From JBDSYA01 sp039925865 (GTDB lineage Bacteria > Bacteroidota > Ignavibacteria > Tepidaquicellales > Tepidaquicellaceae), in the NCBI GenBank assembly GCA_039925865.1, contig JBDSYA010000231.1, positions 1 through 7,821 of the forward strand: 7,821 bases of DNA, read 5' to 3'. Shown piece after piece: positions 1 through 7,363 of this stretch; the stretch's first letter is position 1, and each line of letters opens with the position of its first letter. The notes below the pieces were generated by a model. That model was given only the letters and a program-made list of their open reading frames with translations. It had not been told where the DNA came from and did not search any database. Both the position numbers and the translations under genes were made by a program.

Positions 1-966
1 GCTGTCCACTAAAGCAACTTCTCCCAGATACGATGCACCTTCATCAATGGCAAAATATTTTTCAAGTATTTCTTTTCCGGAATCTGAATTGAAATCAACT
101 ACCTTTCCTTTTTTGAATTCAAACCAAATGCCGGTAAGCAAATTCTCCATTACTTTAACAGGTTTCGTAACACTAACTCTGCCTGTAGTTCTTCTATAAT
201 CGGGAGTTGTGAAGACTTCTTCGGTTGGAAGATTAGGAAGGAAAAATCTCCCGTTATCTGCTTTGGCGGGCCCTCCCCGCCATAAAGTTGTTTTGTTTAA
301 ACCAATTTCAAGATCAGTGCCCGGACCTTTAAATAATAGTTTATCGATATTCATTTCCGTGAGAGTCCTGCTTCGGTTAATCAGGGTTTCACCGTGCAGT
401 CTCCAGGCTTCGGCAGGATCATTTTTATCAAGCCTGAGAATCGGGATCATTTTTTTCCATAGTTCATCAACAGCTTCATTTGCTGGAACATTATTTAAAA
501 CTCTTGATGCCCAGACAGGACTTGGAGCAGCTACGATAGTCCAGGGATTTTTTGCAGCACCGAACGCATTAGCCTGAACCTTGAAAGTTTCCTGTTCATT
601 TTTTGTTATGACAGAATATTTTGAGATTTCAATTCCTTTCAGAATATCCAATTCCTCCAAATTATCAATCCGAATATAAGCCCAGTCATTAGACAAAATC
701 TCAAAACTTTTATTCAAAAGAAAATTAGGAACAAACTTCAGGTCATCTGGATCCGAATTATTTTCAATTCTGCTCCGTGTAAGCCGGTTGCTTGAGAATT
801 GTATATCAACATATCTCGCTCCTTTTGCATACGCACTTTCAGCCAGCATAAGCGCAAAATCATGGTACAATATACCGCAATTTATGACGAGACACTGACC
901 TTTATAAATATTAACGCCGACATTTATAATGAGCTCGGTGTATTTTTTGAGATTAATAGGATCCAT
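1..966 (-). CDS. M29-family metallo-aminopeptidase (AmpS/AmpT type), 3' end outside the window
   Basis: This is a cytoplasmic zinc/cobalt exopeptidase that removes N-terminal amino acids from peptides. The minus-strand frame opens at an ATG (966-964; protein begins MDPINLKKYTELIINVGVNI) and stays open for 322 codons to the left edge, so about 90 of the family's usual ~410 residues are missing. The M29 hallmark NLPTEEVFTTPD is present, and its second Glu is residue 250. The segment GEVALVD puts another Glu at residue 316. These match exactly the numbering of the conserved metal ligands Glu250 and Glu316 in characterised M29 enzymes. The later ligands (His345, His376, Asp378 in that numbering) would lie beyond the edge. 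The region WTIVAAPSPVWA near residue 170 is also typical. No clear ribosome-binding site precedes the ATG, but the start fits family length. The gene is divergent from the acetyltransferase at 1041. Family assignment is very secure; peptide specificity cannot be read from the sequence. Confidence 0.95.
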   Translation of the reverse strand, partial: MDPINLKKYTELIINVGVNIYKGQCLVINCGILYHDFALMLAESAYAKGARYVDIQFSSNRLTRSRIENNSDPDDLKFVPNFLLNKSFEILSNDWAYIRIDNLEELDILKGIEISKYSVITKNEQETFKVQANAFGAAKNPWTIVAAPSPVWASRVLNNVPANEAVDELWKKMIPILRLDKNDPAEAWRLHGETLINRSRTLTEMNIDKLLFKGPGTDLEIGLNKTTLWRGGPAKADNGRFFLPNLPTEEVFTTPDYRRTTGRVSVTKPVKVMENLLTGIWFEFKKGKVVDFNSDSGKEILEKYFAIDEGASYLGEVALVDS

Positions 967-1040
967 AATTATTTATTTAAACTTTTTTTTCCTGATAAGT
1001 TAATTAAATTGTTTTGGAAAAATAAGTTACGAATCTATTT
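967..1040. promoter_or_regulatory. Divergent intergenic spacer, presumed back-to-back promoters
   Basis: This 74-bp, very AT-rich spacer separates the start codons of the M29 aminopeptidase (minus) and the acetyltransferase (plus), so it must hold, or overlap, promoters for both. Weak near-matches to the Bacteroidota -7 box TAnnTTTG exist in each direction: TTGTTTTG at 1009-1016 on the plus strand and TATTTTTC at 1024-1017 on the minus strand. Neither has a convincing -33 TTTG partner. The location is certain; the individual promoter elements are speculative. Confidence 0.4.
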
Positions 1041-1841
1041 ATGACAGTAAGTAAAATTATTGAAAAAGATTTAATAGAAAAACACTTCAGAAAAAATACA
1101 GACCTTAATTTATATCAAATCGGAGATCTTGATATTTTTTTCTGGAAAAATACTGACTGGTATTCGCTGAGAGACAAAGATGAGATTAAACAAATTATTT
1201 TAATTTACAAAGGAACAGGTGTGCCTGTAATGATCGCTCTTTATGACAAAAATCCTGAAGAAATGAAAACCCTTTTGGAGAAAATAATAGATGACCTTCC
1301 TGATAAATTTTATTCGCACCTGTCTGAAGAACTCTTTAAAGTTTTGCTTAATGCATATAGCTATACTGATCACGGAGTTTATTTAAAAATGTCATTAAGA
1401 AAAAACAATTTTCTATTCAGACAAAAGAATGTTAATGTTAAAAGACTGGCAACATCAGATTTGGAACTCATAAAAGAATTTTACAAGGCAAGTTACCCGG
1501 ATAACTGGTTTGACAAAAGGATGTTGGAAACTGGAAAATATTTCGGATATTTTATTGAAGGAGAAATTGCAGGAATTTCGGGAATACATGTATACTCCCC
1601 AATTTATAAAGTTGCCGTACTTGGAAATATAACAACACATCCGGGATTCAGGGGAAGATCAATATGCACAGAAGTAACTTCAGTATTATGTGAAGACCTT
1701 TTCGAGACGGTCGATGTAATTGGTTTAAATGTTCATTCTGAAAATAAATCAGCAATAAGGTGTTATGAAAAATCAGGGTTCGAAATAATTGCGAAGTACG
1801 GGGAATTTATGTTTGAAAAAAGGCAGCGGGGTAATTTGTAA
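1041..1841 (+). CDS. GNAT-family N-acetyltransferase (two-domain, 266 aa)
   Basis: This is a predicted cytoplasmic acetyl-CoA-dependent N-acetyltransferase with unknown acceptor. The C-terminal half (about residues 130-262) is a GNAT fold. Motif A, which binds the acetyl-CoA pyrophosphate, is at residues 201-207 (PGFRGRS), preceded by the strand AVLGNITTH. The motif B region has LNVHSENKSAIRCYEKSGF, with Asn235 and the Tyr242-Glu-Lys-Ser-Gly-Phe247 signature that ends most GNAT domains. The first ~125 residues lack these motifs. They form an alpha/beta region like the extra N-terminal domain of two-domain, FR47-like GNAT proteins. At 266 residues it is longer than a single-domain GNAT (about 150). 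The ATG at 1041 has no strong Shine-Dalgarno sequence; it is chosen because it opens the frame just after the divergent spacer. It is not RimI-like enough to name. No terminator is seen after it, so read-through into the tricorn gene is possible. Confidence 0.88.
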   Translation: MTVSKIIEKDLIEKHFRKNTDLNLYQIGDLDIFFWKNTDWYSLRDKDEIKQIILIYKGTGVPVMIALYDKNPEEMKTLLEKIIDDLPDKFYSHLSEELFKVLLNAYSYTDHGVYLKMSLRKNNFLFRQKNVNVKRLATSDLELIKEFYKASYPDNWFDKRMLETGKYFGYFIEGEIAGISGIHVYSPIYKVAVLGNITTHPGFRGRSICTEVTSVLCEDLFETVDVIGLNVHSENKSAIRCYEKSGFEIIAKYGEFMFEKRQRGNL

Positions 1842-2047
1842 AATATGTTTCCCGTACATAAGCAGCAATATATTTGAGCTGAATATTTTTGAGTGCGGTA
1901 TAAAAAAAAAATTTATGCTAAAAGTTGATAGATTATAATTTCAAATTAACCTATTTTGCAGTATTAATTATGACCCCATTCATAAAGTAATAACCCTTAC
2001 TACAATCAGAAAAAAATATTTGAAAACCTTATAAGAAAAATTTATTA
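1842..2047. other. Intergenic region between acetyltransferase and tricorn gene
   Basis: This 206-bp AT-rich gap has poly-A runs near 1905 and 2011. An exact TAnnTTTG box (TATATTTG) lies at 1869-1876, and near-matches lie at 1952-1958 (TATTTTG) and 2015-2022 (AATATTTG). None has a well-spaced TTTG at the -33 position. I see no terminator hairpin, open frame of note, repeat or RNA gene. It probably carries the promoter for the tricorn gene, but the element cannot be fixed by eye. Confidence 0.35.
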
Positions 2048-5000
2048 ATGAACAGATCAGGTTACAAGCGTTTCCCTACCCTTAATGAAATGAAGGTAGT
2101 TTTTGTATGCGAAGATGACTTATGGGAAGTCCATTCTTCGGGTGGAGTTGCAAGGCGTTTGACGTCAAACTCAGGTGAAGTTACTAATCCGTATTTTTCA
2201 CCCGATGGCAGATTTATTGCATTTTCAGGAAAAGAAGAAGGTGAGAAAGATGTGTACATAATTCCTTCTGAAGGAGGTGCAAACAAAAGATTAACATTTT
2301 TAGGAAAGAATACAAAAGTAACCGGGTGGTCTGCCGACAGCAAATATGTTCTTTTTTCATCAGATGCAAATCAGCCTTTCAGCAACAGGAATGAGTTGTA
2401 CAGGATCTCAGTAAAGGGCGGACTTCAGGAAAAAATGCCGTACGGAGTAGCGAACAATATTTCTTACGGACCGAACGGAGGAATAATTTTAGGAAGAAAT
2501 ACATTGGATCCTGCAAGATGGAAAAGATATAAAGGAGGAACAGCGGGAGTATTTTGGATTGATAAAAAAGGTTCAGGAAAGTTTCAAAGATTTTTAAAAG
2601 ATATTCAGGGTAACCTCGGAAGTCCTATGTGGATAAATGAAAGAATATATTTTATTTCAGATCATGAAGGCCTTGGAAAGATCTATTCATGTAACGTCCG
2701 AGGAGAAGATCTGAAATGCAATTCCAATAATAATGAGTACTATGTAAGAAACGCCACTACAGACGGCAGGAATATTGTTTATCATGCAGGTGCCGAAATC
2801 TTTATTTATAATACCAAAACCGGTGAAGAGAAAGAAATTGAAGTAGAATATTACAGCCCACAGATCCAGAAGCAAAGAAAATTTATTGAGGCAGATAAAT
2901 TTTTAGAAAATTACACTCTTAATCCTGACGGGAGCTCTTTAATTATTACATCCAGGGGAAGATCTTTTTCATTTTCAAACTGGGAAGGTCCTGTACTTGA
3001 GATTGGGAAAACAAACGGTGCACGTTACAGGTTAACGGAATATTTGAAAGATAAGCAGAGTATAGTTACAATTTCAGACGAGGGCGGAAGTGAAGCCATT
3101 GAAATTCAGGATATCAAAAACGGAAAGAAAAATATCAGGAAGCTGAGTAATCTTGATATTGGAATCGGGGAAAGACAGGAAGTTTCACCAAAAGAAAATA
3201 AGATCGCTCTATCAAACAACAGGCAGGAATTATTTTTAATTGATCTTGATAAGGAAACAAGTATCAGGATCGCCCGGAGTTATTATGAGAGAATTGTAGA
3301 TTTTACATTTTCTCCTGACGGTAAATGGTTAGTTTACAGTTTATCAGATGCAGAATTCCTGTCTTCGCTTTATTTATATAATATTAATAAAAATGAAAGC
3401 AACAGGATCACTAATACAGGATTCAGGGATTTTCAACCGGTATTTGATCCGGATGGAAAATTTATTTATTTCCTGTCTCAAAGGAATTTCAATCCTGTAT
3501 ATGATTCGAGTTATTTCCAACTTGGATTTCCATTAGGCAGCAAACCCTATCTGATATCATTAAAAAAGGAAACAAGATCTCCATTTACCAAAGAGTATAC
3601 AAAATATTTTTCAGGTGAAGAAAGAAACAGTAATACGGATAAGAAAGAAAAGAAGGATATAAAAATTGATGTTGATATGGAAAATATCGAGGACAGGATA
3701 ATTGAATTCCCTGTACCCGAAGCTCAATATTTACAGATAGCAGGAATTAGAAACGGAATTCTTCTGAGCCAGCGACCGATAAAAGGTGCTCTTGAAAGAG
3801 AGCCATGGGATTCTTCAGCTGACGGCATTTTGGAAAAATTTAGTTATTTTTCACAAGGTAAAGAGAAGATCGCAAAAGAAGTTTCAAATTTTAAAATGTC
3901 GTTAGACGGAAAATCACTGCTCTACAGATCTAAAAATAAATTATTTCTAAAATCCGATCTTACGGAAGATGCGGACCATGATCATAATGAAAGTGATACG
4001 AAAAAATCTTCAAGAATAAAAAGCGGCTGGATAGATCTTACGCGTGTTAAGGTAAATTTAGATCCTATGTGTGAATGGAAACAAATGTATTCTGAATCCT
4101 GGAGATTGCAAAAAGAACATTATTGGAATGCCGATATGTCAGGAATAGACTGGAACCTTGTTTATAAAAGATATTTACCTTTGCTTGAAAAGGTTGCTTC
4201 ACGATCTGAATTTTCGGACGTAATTTGGGAAATGCAGGGTGAACTAGGTACATCGCACGCTTATGAAATGGGTGGAGATTACAGATTACCTCCGAATTAT
4301 AAACTGGGGCATCTAAGCGCAAATTATGAATACGATACAAAAGAAAATGCTTATAAAATTTCACACATTGTAAAAGGTGATCCCTGGAAAAACACATCTC
4401 CATTTAAAGAGCTCGGTGTGGAAATTAAAGAAGGAGATTTTATCACATCCGTTAACGGAGAAAATGTAAGCAAGGAAATTACGCCCGATGCTTTATTGGT
4501 CAATAAATCCGGCAGTATAGTATCTGTAGGAATTAAGGATGCGGAAACAAAAAAATCAAGAAATGTTAATGTTAAAGCTGTGGCAAATGATACTCCTGCC
4601 AGGTACAGAGAATGGGTTGAAAGAAACAGAGCCTATGTTTCAAAAAAGTCAGACGGGAAGCTGGGCTATGTTCACATTCCTGACATGATGTCTTATGGAT
4701 TTTCTGAATTTCACAGACATTATATTTATGAAGTTAATAAATCCGGATTGATAGTAGATGTAAGAAATAATCGGGGCGGTCATGTATCACAGATTCTTCT
4801 TGAAATTTTATCCCGAAAAAGAATCGGCTTCGGACTTTCAAGATATGGAAATGTAGAATCATATCCCAATCACAGCACGTCCGGAACTCTTGTTGCACTT
4901 ACCGATGAATACTCCGGATCCGACGGAGATATTTTCAGTCATAATTTTAAGCAGATGAAACTGGGTATACTTGTTGGCAAAAGAACATGGGGCGGAGTGA

Positions 5001-5326
5001 TTGGTATAAATCCCCGGCTCGCGTTATCAGACGGAAGTGTAACTACACAGCCCGAGTATGCAACTTACATGAATGATGTCGGCTGGGCAGTTGAAAATTA
5101 CGGAACTGATCCTGATATTGAAGTTGATATAACACCGCAGGATTATGCGGTAGGTAAAGATCCTCAAATGGATAAAGCTATTACTGTTGCTCTCAGTGAA
5201 TTGAGAAAAAATCCTGTTAAACTTCCAAAGTTTGATAAGAGGCCGATGCTTAAATTACCTTTGTTTGAAATCAGCACAAACGGTAATGGAAGTCATAAAA
5301 AAACCGGTAAGCCTGTGAATTCATAG
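2048..5326 (+). CDS. tri: Tricorn-type protease, full length (S41 family, 1092 aa)
   Basis: This is a self-assembling cytoplasmic serine protease that cuts oligopeptides released by larger ATP-dependent proteases. There is no signal peptide. Domains in order: a first beta-propeller (about residues 15-285) with SPDGRFIAFSG-type blade motifs; a second propeller (about 285-665) with further SPDGKWLVYS repeats; the C1 helical domain (about 676-750, from EWKQMYSESWRLQKEHYW); a PDZ domain (about 755-850); and the S41 catalytic core (about 870-1035). Catalytic residues are all visible: Ser736-His737 in LGTSHAYE, nucleophile Ser958 with Asp959 in SGSDGD, Glu1016 in AVENYG, and oxyanion Gly911 in NRGG. 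Spacings Gly911-Ser958 (47) and Ser958-Glu1016 (58) equal those of Thermoplasma tricorn (918-965-1023). Length fits the family (1071 in Thermoplasma). The start has no Shine-Dalgarno sequence, but KVVFVCEDDLWE near residue 17 matches the family N-terminus. Other secreted or TolB-like propeller peptidases are excluded by the C1-PDZ-S41 order. Confidence 0.96.
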   Translation: MNRSGYKRFPTLNEMKVVFVCEDDLWEVHSSGGVARRLTSNSGEVTNPYFSPDGRFIAFSGKEEGEKDVYIIPSEGGANKRLTFLGKNTKVTGWSADSKYVLFSSDANQPFSNRNELYRISVKGGLQEKMPYGVANNISYGPNGGIILGRNTLDPARWKRYKGGTAGVFWIDKKGSGKFQRFLKDIQGNLGSPMWINERIYFISDHEGLGKIYSCNVRGEDLKCNSNNNEYYVRNATTDGRNIVYHAGAEIFIYNTKTGEEKEIEVEYYSPQIQKQRKFIEADKFLENYTLNPDGSSLIITSRGRSFSFSNWEGPVLEIGKTNGARYRLTEYLKDKQSIVTISDEGGSEAIEIQDIKNGKKNIRKLSNLDIGIGERQEVSPKENKIALSNNRQELFLIDLDKETSIRIARSYYERIVDFTFSPDGKWLVYSLSDAEFLSSLYLYNINKNESNRITNTGFRDFQPVFDPDGKFIYFLSQRNFNPVYDSSYFQLGFPLGSKPYLISLKKETRSPFTKEYTKYFSGEERNSNTDKKEKKDIKIDVDMENIEDRIIEFPVPEAQYLQIAGIRNGILLSQRPIKGALEREPWDSSADGILEKFSYFSQGKEKIAKEVSNFKMSLDGKSLLYRSKNKLFLKSDLTEDADHDHNESDTKKSSRIKSGWIDLTRVKVNLDPMCEWKQMYSESWRLQKEHYWNADMSGIDWNLVYKRYLPLLEKVASRSEFSDVIWEMQGELGTSHAYEMGGDYRLPPNYKLGHLSANYEYDTKENAYKISHIVKGDPWKNTSPFKELGVEIKEGDFITSVNGENVSKEITPDALLVNKSGSIVSVGIKDAETKKSRNVNVKAVANDTPARYREWVERNRAYVSKKSDGKLGYVHIPDMMSYGFSEFHRHYIYEVNKSGLIVDVRNNRGGHVSQILLEILSRKRIGFGLSRYGNVESYPNHSTSGTLVALTDEYSGSDGDIFSHNFKQMKLGILVGKRTWGGVIGINPRLALSDGSVTTQPEYATYMNDVGWAVENYGTDPDIEVDITPQDYAVGKDPQMDKAITVALSELRKNPVKLPKFDKRPMLKLPLFEISTNGNGSHKKTGKPVNS

Positions 5327-5371
5327 GAGAAACAACTAAATATACATCAGAATCCTGTTGGCTGATTATTT

Positions 5372-5418
5372 AAGACTGTCATTGAAATTGAATTAATTTT
5401 AATGACAGTCTTTTTTTT
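5372..5418 (+). terminator. Rho-independent terminator after the tricorn gene
   Basis: The left arm at 5372-5389 pairs with the right arm at 5395-5412 in an 18-bp stem with one G-U pair, around a 5-base loop. The core arms are AAGACTGTCATT and AATGACAGTCTT. A run of eight T follows at 5411-5418. It begins 46 bases after the tricorn stop codon and would separate that gene from the next one. Confidence 0.92.
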
Positions 5419-5429
5419 AAATTGAATTG

Positions 5430-5459
5430 TTTGTATAATTTTAAATTACCATTTTTTTG
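5430..5459 (+). promoter_or_regulatory. Candidate Bacteroidota-type promoter for the dockerin-type protein
   Basis: TTTG at 5430-5433 is followed after 18 bases by TTTTTTTG at 5452-5459. This resembles the Bacteroidota pattern TTTG-N19-TAnnTTTG with one mismatch in the -7 box. It lies directly after the terminator and about 45 bases before the next ATG, which is a sensible position. A TATAAT string at 5434-5439 overlaps it but lacks a suitable -35 element. Confidence 0.35.
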
Positions 5460-5489
5460 CACACAAAAATCATTTCATAAAATTTTAAC

Positions 5490-5494
5490 AGGAG
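5490..5494 (+). promoter_or_regulatory. Ribosome-binding site AGGAG
   Basis: AGGAG ends 10 bases before the ATG at 5505. It is the only clear Shine-Dalgarno sequence in the window and supports that start, which also places a signal peptide exactly at the N-terminus. Confidence 0.7.
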
Positions 5495-5504
5495 TAAAAT
5501 ATCT

Positions 5505-7220
5505 ATGACAAAGTTTATAATAGTGATTTGTTTTATCTTTTCAGTTTTTTTAAACATTTGTAACTCTGCACCTAAAATCAGTTTTAATGATCTGCTGATA
5601 CAGGCGGAATTGAATCCCAGAAGTGTTACCGAAGCAAGAGCAGCCGCGATCAGCCGGTCATTGCCTGTCAGCATCATTACGACAGATAACTTAATGATAG
5701 ATGTAAAGTATGTAGAAAACGGAAGACTTGTTTATTCTGTGTTTACTAACTTTGCAGACATTTATGACGGCGGTTATTCGGCGTATTATGAAGATGTAGT
5801 CAGCAGGATTAATTTTGACAAGGCAAAAATCGATTATGGAAACGGAAATATTGTAGATAATACAAATAAATATTTTACTCCGGCTTCATCAGACGCAATC
5901 GGTACCAAATATCTGATGATCACAGAATCAAGTAACGATAGGGTGTATTTATTTAACGAGGCAAACGGTGATTTAATTGATACGGCATTCATTCCTTTCA
6001 CCAGACCCCAGCTCCAGACACCAAAGCATGCTTTGCAGCATTATAGTGGGTCAGACATTATTGTTTCAGATCAGCTGAGTGATGTTGTTCAGAGGTTTGA
6101 TGCAACAGGTTCATACACAAATGTCTACGCTCCGGTTGGTGCGACATTTGACAATCTGAGAGGCATTGCATTTCGCACCGGAAGCAATAATTTATTGGTA
6201 ACTATCGGAGGCGGAACTTATAATAATACAATTCAGCAATGTGATCCTTCCGGAAATTATTTAGGAACATTTATTCCTGTAAACACAGCTCAGATGAGCA
6301 GCCCTTTTGATATTCTTCAAAGACAAAATGATATTTTAATTGCGAACTTTGCCACTACTAACAGGATCGGACGTTTTGATCTTAACGGTACTTTCTTAAA
6401 TAGTTTTTATACGGGTTCAAGCTTTGGATTAACCCAACAGTTGCACAGGTTACCGAATGGATTAATAGCTGCATCGGCATTCGGTACTCCCTCAGGTGTT
6501 GCGATCCTCGATTCAAACGGAACATTTATAAAACTCCTGACAGGTGTTACAGGTAACCGGGGAATCTACCTTCTTGGTAATGGAAATTATCTGACCACAA
6601 ACGGCGCGGGGGCTCATGAAATTGATTCTTCTACCGGAGCCTTAATCAGAACAGTTGTAGGAGGAAACAGTTTTCAATATATTTCACTTTATGAATCCGA
6701 TAATTTACGACTGACACTCACAATAAATTTTGAAGCATTTTCAACTCAGGATACAATCACTGCTGAGCTAAGAAGTTCGATCGCTCCCTACAATCTTATT
6801 GAATCTAAAACTGGCATCGGCGGCAGCGGAAGTAAGAGACGAATTAATTTTTCATCGGCAATCGCAAATGGAATTCCTTACTATTTGGTTGTAAAGCACA
6901 GAAACTCAATTTCCACCTGGAGTTCATCGACACTAATATTTATTAACGGATCACTTTTTTATAATTTTACTTCAGCTTCTTCACAGGCCTTTGGAAACAA
7001 TATGGTGAATGTGGGAGGAAGGTGGTCATTTTATACAGCGGATGTTAATCAGGACGGAATTGTTGACGGCTCGGACAACAGTTTGATTGATAATGATGCT
7101 TCTAATTTCGTTTCCGGATACGTTGTCACAGATCTGAACAATGATCTAATAGTTGACGGTTCTGATGCGGCTTATGGAGATAACAACGCATCAAACTTTA
7201 TTGGGGTAGTTACACCATAA
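5505..7220 (+). CDS. Secreted beta-propeller protein with C-terminal dockerin-like calcium-binding module (571 aa)
   Basis: This is an exported protein of unknown function. A Sec signal peptide (residues 1-22: short basic start, hydrophobic core, NSA cleavage site) is followed by a ~100-residue N-terminal module (about 23-122) of unassigned role. Next comes a propeller of NHL/SMP-30 style (about 125-395), whose blades read like RVYLFNEANGDLI, VVQRFDATGSY and RIGRFDLNGTFL. A beta-sandwich-like domain follows (about 398-510; LTLTINFEAF ... YYLVVKHRN). The C-terminus carries two dockerin/EF-hand-like loops: residues 513-524 (DVNQDGIVDGSD) and 543-554 (DLNNDLIVDGSD). They match DxNxDGxxDxxD, except that the second has Leu for Gly. 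The last two domains form a familiar pair in Ignavibacteria-type secreted proteins. It may act at the cell surface, but no catalytic motif is seen. A terminator lies on each side, so it is probably transcribed alone. Confidence 0.9.
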   Translation: MTKFIIVICFIFSVFLNICNSAPKISFNDLLIQAELNPRSVTEARAAAISRSLPVSIITTDNLMIDVKYVENGRLVYSVFTNFADIYDGGYSAYYEDVVSRINFDKAKIDYGNGNIVDNTNKYFTPASSDAIGTKYLMITESSNDRVYLFNEANGDLIDTAFIPFTRPQLQTPKHALQHYSGSDIIVSDQLSDVVQRFDATGSYTNVYAPVGATFDNLRGIAFRTGSNNLLVTIGGGTYNNTIQQCDPSGNYLGTFIPVNTAQMSSPFDILQRQNDILIANFATTNRIGRFDLNGTFLNSFYTGSSFGLTQQLHRLPNGLIAASAFGTPSGVAILDSNGTFIKLLTGVTGNRGIYLLGNGNYLTTNGAGAHEIDSSTGALIRTVVGGNSFQYISLYESDNLRLTLTINFEAFSTQDTITAELRSSIAPYNLIESKTGIGGSGSKRRINFSSAIANGIPYYLVVKHRNSISTWSSSTLIFINGSLFYNFTSASSQAFGNNMVNVGGRWSFYTADVNQDGIVDGSDNSLIDNDASNFVSGYVVTDLNNDLIVDGSDAAYGDNNASNFIGVVTP

Positions 7221-7247
7221 GACCGGTTTATAATTCTATTTTAAATC

Positions 7248-7283
7248 AACTGCTGTCTGAATAATTCAGATGGCAGTTTTTTT
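7248..7283 (+). terminator. Rho-independent terminator after the dockerin-type gene
   Basis: The arm at 7248-7260 (AACTGCTGTCTGA) pairs with 7266-7278 (TCAGATGGCAGTT) in a 13-bp stem containing two G-U pairs, around a 5-base loop ATAAT. Seven T follow at 7277-7283. It starts 27 bases after the stop codon at 7220. Confidence 0.9.
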
Positions 7284-7337
7284 ATGTATACTAAATAGAT
7301 AAACAATAACATTATAGATTATGCGAATTGAAAACAT

Positions 7338-7345
7338 TATGTTTG
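7338..7345 (+). promoter_or_regulatory. Possible -7 promoter box for the phosphoesterase gene
   Basis: TATGTTTG matches the Bacteroidota -7 consensus TAnnTTTG exactly and lies 18 bases before the ATG at 7364, which would give a very short leader. No TTTG is found at the expected -33 position, so this may be chance in AT-rich DNA. Some promoter is expected in 7284-7363 because a terminator lies just upstream. Confidence 0.3.
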
Positions 7346-7363
7346 AAACTTAAAATAAATTTT

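Noticed and set aside
209..577. Open plus-strand frame of 122 codons
   Set aside because: It lies entirely opposite the M29 aminopeptidase gene, whose family motifs are unmistakable; the plus-strand translation has no recognisable domain.
799..1044. Open plus-strand frame of 81 codons overlapping the acetyltransferase start
   Set aside because: Mostly antisense to the N-terminus of the M29 gene and running through the AT-rich spacer; composition looks like chance.
4065..4403. Minus-strand frame of 112 codons inside the tricorn gene
   Set aside because: It is antisense to the C1/PDZ region, which is conserved coding sequence on the plus strand.
5441..5677. Minus-strand frame of 78 codons
   Set aside because: It is antisense to the signal-peptide region of the secreted protein; its hydrophobic character only mirrors that region.
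7041..7220. Cellulosome component
   Set aside because: Dockerin-like loops alone are not enough: there is no cohesin, carbohydrate-binding module or glycoside hydrolase in the window, and the loop spacing (30 residues) is longer than in typical clostridial dockerins.
5372..7283. The two terminator hairpins as copies of one repeat element
   Set aside because: They share only short CTG/CAG-type arm sequence with different loops and stems; both are explained as ordinary intrinsic terminators.
7321..7353. Ten-codon mini-frame (MRIENIMFET) before the phosphoesterase, considered as a leader peptide
   Set aside because: It has no ribosome-binding site, no codon bias of an attenuator and no following hairpin; it is easily due to chance.
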